Shown here: positions 60,601 to 64,000 of the stretch, one piece after another
Position numbering within the stretch: the stretch's first letter is position 1
Layout: each line of letters begins with the position of its first letter
From: Pseudoalteromonas arabiensis
Lineage (GTDB): Bacteria > Pseudomonadota > Gammaproteobacteria > Enterobacterales > Alteromonadaceae
DNA: 64,000 nucleotides
Direction of reading: 5' to 3'
NCBI RefSeq assembly: GCF_001550155.1
Contig: NZ_LRUF01000005.1
Location: forward strand, 124,001-188,000
Made by a program: the position numbers and the translations under genes
Notes under the pieces: generated by a model
Databases searched by the model: none
The model's input: the letters and a program-made list of their open reading frames with translations, nothing else
Told to the model about the DNA's origin: nothing

Positions 60601-61478
60601 ACTGTGAAGATTGTAAAGTCGCAGATTATCAACTTGATAAAGTCAAAAGTAGTTTAGTCGGTGAGCAAGACACACTGTTATTTACTGAAGTGCTCATTGA
60701 TAAAGGCGATCATGTACTCAGAGGGAAAGGGCAATTTGCCAATGGCCAAACACGATTTACTGGTAACTTACAAAGTGACGATATTGGTGAGTTATTTGAT
60801 GAGTTTGATATAACAACCACCGTTAAGGACTCAGACGCCGATATTCAATTTGATTTAGCGTGGCAAGGTGCCCCGTATAACGTTGATATACCAACACTGA
60901 TGGGAGAGCTAGATTGGCGCTTAGGTGAAGGCCATCTTGCTGAGATAAGTGATGGCGGTGCGCGAGTATTTTCACTGTTAAGTTTAGACTCCTTAGTGCG
61001 TAAGCTAAAACTGGATTTCAGAGATGTATTTTCGAAGGGTTTTTTCTATAACAGTATGCAAGGGACTATGCAGCTTGATAAAGGCATTGCTTACACGCAA
61101 GATACCAAACTTGACGGTGTACCTGCTGACTTGACTATTAAAGGCCATACTAACCTAAATACCCTTGAAATTGACTATGATTTGGCAGTCGCACCACAGG
61201 TTACTTCAAGTATTCCTGTTATAGTTGCATGGATGGTTAATCCTGTAAGTGGCTTAGCGGCACTTGCCATCGATAAGGTTATTCACTCTGCCCGGGTGAT
61301 CTCAGAAATTAATTTTAAAGTCAGTGGCAGTATGAGCGATCCTGAGGTGACCGAAGTCGATCGTAAAAGTCGAGAAGTTACTTTACCACAAGCTGCACAG
61401 AGCCAGCCGCAATCTTCCTCACGGTTAAAATTAAAAGACGCGGCATCATCTGCGAGTTTGCAAACCAATGAAGGCTAA
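57618..61478 (+). CDS. yhdP: YhdP, AsmA-like lipid-transport protein
   Basis: A 1286-residue inner-membrane protein with one N-terminal helix (about 12-35) and a very long periplasmic beta-rich region built of AsmA-type repeats, ending in a C-terminal AsmA_2-like segment (LAVAPQVTSSIPVIVAW). E. coli YhdP (1266 residues) bridges the periplasm and moves phospholipid towards the outer membrane together with TamB and YdbH. A Gln/Ser-rich tail follows. Coupled to rng upstream; the next gene starts one base after its stop. Confidence 0.95.
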   Translation: MNTKTVCFYCIRKVWQVFAITLVLLAVIVSVLKYTLPYANDYKSNIETFLYEQFDVNLSIGSISASWQGKGPSLVLENISFEDNQTSPIALNIDKASLEVNLWESLKTRQLKSNYFVINGFHADVDLPTMLELSSEQQSNSFEQKELIESLFLGKTGHFAVQDSSLNFMLGDGKARKLILENIVWQNTPEQHQGAGSLALPGISVGSFDARMALNGSTLETMAGDIYVEAANVDVSKWLAQFINTDKQQLHSDMNLQTWVSLEKGLISDVKVQWQPSFVNWQQNQESHQINLSKGGFHLFPWQQGWRLKSTGLTFESDLKQWPTLQFEAQLGKQNKIWLKQFDFALLAKLAQLSNFEVLTPFLDRQPNGQLSDAYVEFGQSEQWQLWFKGDQLNWLSLNGIPGGQAIRVDGFINQSAGRIQLYGENNRLLTNGSFSQDIAYNQLNIELDLHHYTDGWRISSDNLWLDNDEVTLAAEMMLSLTDDPRLDLYAEAYAPDATVAGHYFPLPVMSENLVNYLNGAIQGGEVNKAQVLYSGPFEGFPFREQQGQFEVLANVNSANYQFSPSWPAVEDANVTLHFENERMDIYSKSGTLVNLDLGDSVHVSIADLMNAEMLKVAINKRAHGEKLTPFFAATPLAKPLASVFEVVQAQGEAAAEIELLVNLRSGHVDAIGEVELANIPVYLAQPGITLNHMTGIVKFNNDKIDFNNAKADWMGMPLTANFSSENVADNYRAEIAIKLALEAEPLIEQAHGLLAGYLTGQSDVDINVLLNFLPNDFNYRADVSGNLVGLSSQLPAPYNKSKEQTWPLTAVVQGDRISNLITANVNEQVFFNAILDNDEQKFNNVHLILGEQDLGLNRDGFAVSIDLPQTELTPWFGLIDQIIALTKVKSDSPSVMPTFNNVTGKFNKLALHNIEFNDFEFRLAPKQSDLELKLNAKELRADALIPTGETRRPIQIFTDYLRINFNEAAPEQTKDVGEPEDLSWLTRIPAIEFNCEDCKVADYQLDKVKSSLVGEQDTLLFTEVLIDKGDHVLRGKGQFANGQTRFTGNLQSDDIGELFDEFDITTTVKDSDADIQFDLAWQGAPYNVDIPTLMGELDWRLGEGHLAEISDGGARVFSLLSLDSLVRKLKLDFRDVFSKGFFYNSMQGTMQLDKGIAYTQDTKLDGVPADLTIKGHTNLNTLEIDYDLAVAPQVTSSIPVIVAWMVNPVSGLAALAIDKVIHSARVISEINFKVSGSMSDPEVTEVDRKSREVTLPQAAQSQPQSSSRLKLKDAASSASLQTNEG

Positions 61479-61479
61479 T

Positions 61480-62298
61480 ATGTCGGGTCAGGTTTTAGCA
61501 TTACAAATGTGTTCTGGTATCAATGCAGAACAAAATATGGCGTCTTTGAGGCTGTCATTACAGCAGTTACCTAAAACGCGTCCTTTACTGGTTTGCCTAC
61601 CCGAAGCTTTTTTGATCTTTAGTAAAAGTAGCCAAGCGAGTTATCAATTAGGGCTTAAAATTGATGGTTACAAAGCACAACTTGCACAGCTGTGTAAGCA
61701 ACATGATATTTGGCTAGCTGCTGGTACCGTGCCTGTTTCGCAAGATAATGGAAAATACTTAGCTGCCTCATTTTTATTTAATAGCCAAGGTGATGTAGTC
61801 GCGCAGTACAATAAAATTCACCTATTTGATGTCGATGTTGCGGACTCCACCCGATGTTATCGTGAGTCAGATGCGACACAAGCGGGTAGCGATATTGTCG
61901 TGGTTGACTCACCCTTTGGTAAAATTGGTTTAGCAGTATGTTATGATCTGCGCTTTAGTGGTTTGTTTAGTGCTATGCAGCGACAGGGTGCTGAGCTAAT
62001 TTTAGTTCCTAGTGCTTTTACTGTTGTTACCGGTGCTGCTCATTGGCATCACTTATTAGCTGCCAGAGCAATTGAAACACAGTCTTATGTAGTTGCAGCT
62101 GCGCAGTGGGGAGATCATGAAAATGGTCGGCAAACATATGGCCATAGCATTATAATTTCGCCATGGGGAGATACGCTCAGTGAGCTTCCAAGTGGCACAG
62201 GGTTTATCAGTCATGAACTTGATTTAAACCAATTGAATAAGATACGCCAAGACATGCCTGTGCAGTCTCAGCAACGATTTAGAGAGCATTTATTATGA
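61480..62298 (+). CDS. Carbon-nitrogen hydrolase (nitrilase superfamily)
   Basis: A 272-residue enzyme with the Glu-Lys-Cys triad: Glu in LPEAF (near 41), Lys in YNKIHLFD (near 111) and Cys in VCYDLRF (near 154). It matches the nit1/YbeM-like branch, whose known role is deaminated glutathione repair; this is inference here. ATG 61480 was chosen for its AAGG 5 bases upstream; ATG 61468 lies inside yhdP. Overlaps tldD by ATGA. Confidence 0.9.
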   Translation: MSGQVLALQMCSGINAEQNMASLRLSLQQLPKTRPLLVCLPEAFLIFSKSSQASYQLGLKIDGYKAQLAQLCKQHDIWLAAGTVPVSQDNGKYLAASFLFNSQGDVVAQYNKIHLFDVDVADSTRCYRESDATQAGSDIVVVDSPFGKIGLAVCYDLRFSGLFSAMQRQGAELILVPSAFTVVTGAAHWHHLLAARAIETQSYVVAAAQWGDHENGRQTYGHSIIISPWGDTLSELPSGTGFISHELDLNQLNKIRQDMPVQSQQRFREHLL

Positions 62299-63734
62299 AC
62301 ACGGTTGAACAGCATTTATTACAAGACAGCCAGCTAACACGAGAAGAACTCGAAAAAACGCTCGCCTTTATTCACCAACATCAAGTGGACTACGCCGACT
62401 TGTATTTTCAATCAAGTCATCATGAATCGTGGGTACTTGAAGATGGCCTTGTGAAAGAGGGATCATATAATGTTGAGCGTGGGGTTGGTGTTCGTGCTGT
62501 CAGTGGTGAAAAAACAGGGTTTTCATACTCAGATGCAATCAACTTAGAAGCGTTAAATAAAGCGGCGACTGCTGCGCGTAGTATTGCAGATGCAGGTGAA
62601 AATAAAACAGTTCAAGTGTTTAGTGATGTTGCTGCAAAACAACAATATGCACCGCATCAACCTATTCAAAGCATGAGTGATAGCGATAAAGTAAACTTAC
62701 TACGTGAGCTTGAAAACTATATTCGTGAATTAGCGCCTGATGCAGAGCAAGTGATTAGCTCAATGTCGGCGGTGTATGAAGAAGTACTTATTGCAGCCAG
62801 CGATGGCACATTTGCAACCGATATTCGCCCGCTTATTCGTTTAAACTGCTCAGTATTACTTGAAAAGAACGGTCGCCGTGAACGCGGTGGTGCTGGTGGC
62901 GGCGCGCGTTTAGATTATGGCTATTTTAAAGAATTAGTTGACGGTAAGCCTCGTTGGATGGGATACGCTGAAGAAGCGGTTCGCCAAGCAAAAGTAAACT
63001 TAGAAGCAATTGATGCCCCTGCAGGCAGTATGGAAGTCGTACTAGGTGCAGGCTGGCCAGGTGTGTTACTACACGAAGCGGTAGGTCATGGCCTTGAGGG
63101 GGACTTTAACCGTAAAGGCGCATCAGCGTTTAGCGGCAAAGTAGGTGAAAAGGTAGCATCTGAGCTGTGTACCGTAGTGGATGATGGCACCATTGCTGAC
63201 CGCCGTGGTTCATTGAACGTAGATGACGAAGGAACCCCTGCAGCCTATAACGTACTTATTGAAAACGGTATTTTAAAAGGCTACATGCAAGATAAGCTTA
63301 ATGCGCGTTTGATGGGCGTAAACCCTACTGGTAATGCGCGCCGCGAATCTTATGCTCACTTACCTATGCCACGTATGACCAACACGTATATGTTAGGTGG
63401 CGAACATAGCCAAGCAGATATTATCAGCTCTGTGAAAAAAGGCATTTTTGCGCCGAACTTTGGTGGGGGCCAAGTCGATATTACCTCGGGTAAATTTGTG
63501 TTCAGCGCATCGGAAGCCTATTTAATTGAAAATGGTAAAATCACTCAACCGATTAAGGGAGCTACATTAATTGGTAACGGCCCTGAAGTGATGCAGCAAA
63601 TTTCAATGGTGGGTAATGACCTAGCGCTTGATAAAGGCGTAGGAGTGTGTGGTAAAGACGGCCAAAGTGTACCGGTAGGCGTTGGTCAGCCAAGCCTTAA
63701 AATTGACAACTTAACTGTTGGTGGTACGGCATAA
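62295..63734 (+). CDS. tldD: TldD metalloprotease subunit
   Basis: A 479-residue zinc-dependent subunit of the TldD/E protease. The [11 protein letters not shown] motif (about 260-270) supplies the metal-binding His residues and Glu. Length matches E. coli TldD (481). It joins PmbA (TldE) to cleave microcin B17 leader and unfolded peptides in the cytoplasm; pmbA is at the other end of the window. Last gene of the mreB-tldD run. Confidence 0.97.
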   Translation: MNTVEQHLLQDSQLTREELEKTLAFIHQHQVDYADLYFQSSHHESWVLEDGLVKEGSYNVERGVGVRAVSGEKTGFSYSDAINLEALNKAATAARSIADAGENKTVQVFSDVAAKQQYAPHQPIQSMSDSDKVNLLRELENYIRELAPDAEQVISSMSAVYEEVLIAASDGTFATDIRPLIRLNCSVLLEKNGRRERGGAGGGARLDYGYFKELVDGKPRWMGYAEEAVRQAKVNLEAIDAPAGSMEVVLGAGWPGVLLHEAVGHGLEGDFNRKGASAFSGKVGEKVASELCTVVDDGTIADRRGSLNVDDEGTPAAYNVLIENGILKGYMQDKLNARLMGVNPTGNARRESYAHLPMPRMTNTYMLGGEHSQADIISSVKKGIFAPNFGGGQVDITSGKFVFSASEAYLIENGKITQPIKGATLIGNGPEVMQQISMVGNDLALDKGVGVCGKDGQSVPVGVGQPSLKIDNLTVGGTA

Positions 63735-63748
63735 AAACTTAACTTAAC

Positions 63749-63776
63749 GTGTGTTTACGCTAGTACGTAAACACAC
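63749..63776 (+). terminator. Strong hairpin after tldD
   Basis: Perfect 11-base stem GTGTGTTTACG / CGTAAACACAC with a 6-base loop. No long T-run follows, so it may stabilise the 3' end rather than terminate. Confidence 0.5.
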
Positions 63777-63828
63777 TGCAATCCCTTATTCTTGAGTTTC
63801 TATCAATAATCTTCCCTTTTTATAATTT

Positions 63829-63874
63829 GTGACCTAAAATAGGTACCTTGCTTATTTTATATCGGTTAGGTCAC
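63829..63874. repeat. Inverted repeat before the lipoprotein gene
   Basis: GTGACCTAA (63829-63837) and TTAGGTCAC (63866-63874) form a perfect 9-base inverted repeat 28 bases apart. The right arm covers the TTAGG ribosome-binding site of the next gene. Confidence 0.5.
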
Positions 63875-63875
63875 A

Positions 63876-64000
63876 GTGTTTCATCGGTTCATTTATTTAT
63901 GTGTATTCTTGTTGTTGCTATCTGGGTGCAGCAGTTTGTCGCACGAAGAGTGTATGCAAGCTAGTTGGCAAGAATTGGGCTATGACCATGGTGTTCAGGG
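63876..64000 (+). CDS. DUF2799-type lipoprotein, N-terminal fragment
   Basis: GTG start at 63876 with TTAGG five bases upstream. The 41 visible residues have a signal peptide with the lipobox LSGC, then SSLSHEECMQASWQELGYDHG, which matches the start of DUF2799 lipoproteins (ECx..W..iGy.DG). The gene runs off the window. The start sits inside the right arm of an inverted repeat, so translation might be hairpin-regulated. Confidence 0.65.
   Translation, partial: MFHRFIYLCVFLLLLSGCSSLSHEECMQASWQELGYDHGVQ

Overview
The window reads as chromosomal DNA of a marine gammaproteobacterium of the order Alteromonadales, most likely Pseudoalteromonas or a close relative. This rests on the AT-leaning composition, enterobacteria-like core gene neighbourhoods, type IV pilus genes between mrcA and aroK, a PilZ-free but chemoreceptor- and EAL-rich accessory content, and MetJ-type methionine control. 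It is inferred from gene content and order, not from a database search. No prophage, intact insertion sequence, CRISPR array, rRNA or tRNA was recognised.

Layout. 1-3.1 kb: the 3' end of pmbA (tldE), a VOC-fold protein, then an apparent envelope/osmotic-stress patch (a DUF1707/LiaF-like protein, a double-BON OsmY-like protein behind a possible sigma-54 promoter, a YqaE/Pmp3 membrane peptide, and tandem small ORFs sharing an ALW..QWQ.FM signature). 3.1-6 kb: a dCache-type chemoreceptor divergent from a small NAD(P)-binding protein. 6-11.6 kb: part of a histidine-utilisation locus (hutC, hutI, hutG) with a perfect HutC-type palindrome, interrupted by a degenerate GGDEF-EAL gene, with hutG directly behind rraA. 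11.8-15.3 kb: a translationally coupled PAP2 phosphatase/glycosyltransferase pair and an HBM-type chemoreceptor. 15.4-20.5 kb: a minus-strand group of DUF971, hslU, hslV, an ftsN-like SPOR gene and priA. 20.7-27 kb: rpmE, a short malic enzyme, metJ, and divergent metBL with two MetJ operator arrays. 27-41.8 kb: mrcA divergent from pilMNOPQ, then aroK-aroB-damX-dam, two small minus-strand genes, and rpe-gph-trpS. 41.8-51 kb: a membrane protein of unknown function, uvrA, a YajR-like transporter, ssb, a second degenerate EAL protein and a PLP enzyme. 51-64 kb: a secreted PEGA/SUMF1-like protein, then the tightly packed mreBCD-maf-rng-yhdP-nitrilase-tldD run, ending in the start of a DUF2799-type lipoprotein.

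How it fits together. Most of the window is conserved housekeeping: methionine and aromatic biosynthesis, cell shape and peptidoglycan (MreBCD, PBP1a, FtsN-like, DamX), DNA repair and replication (UvrA, SSB, PriA, Dam), proteolysis (HslVU, TldD/TldE) and type IV pilus assembly. The less explained material is the small-ORF stress patch near 2.5-3.1 kb, the palindromic repeat found twice between convergent genes, the two EAL proteins with damaged catalytic motifs, the PEGA/SUMF1-like protein upstream of mreB, and a few small secreted or membrane proteins of unknown role. I found no clear-cut new multi-gene system; the best candidates are the 1.8-3.1 kb stress patch and the PAP2/glycosyltransferase pair.
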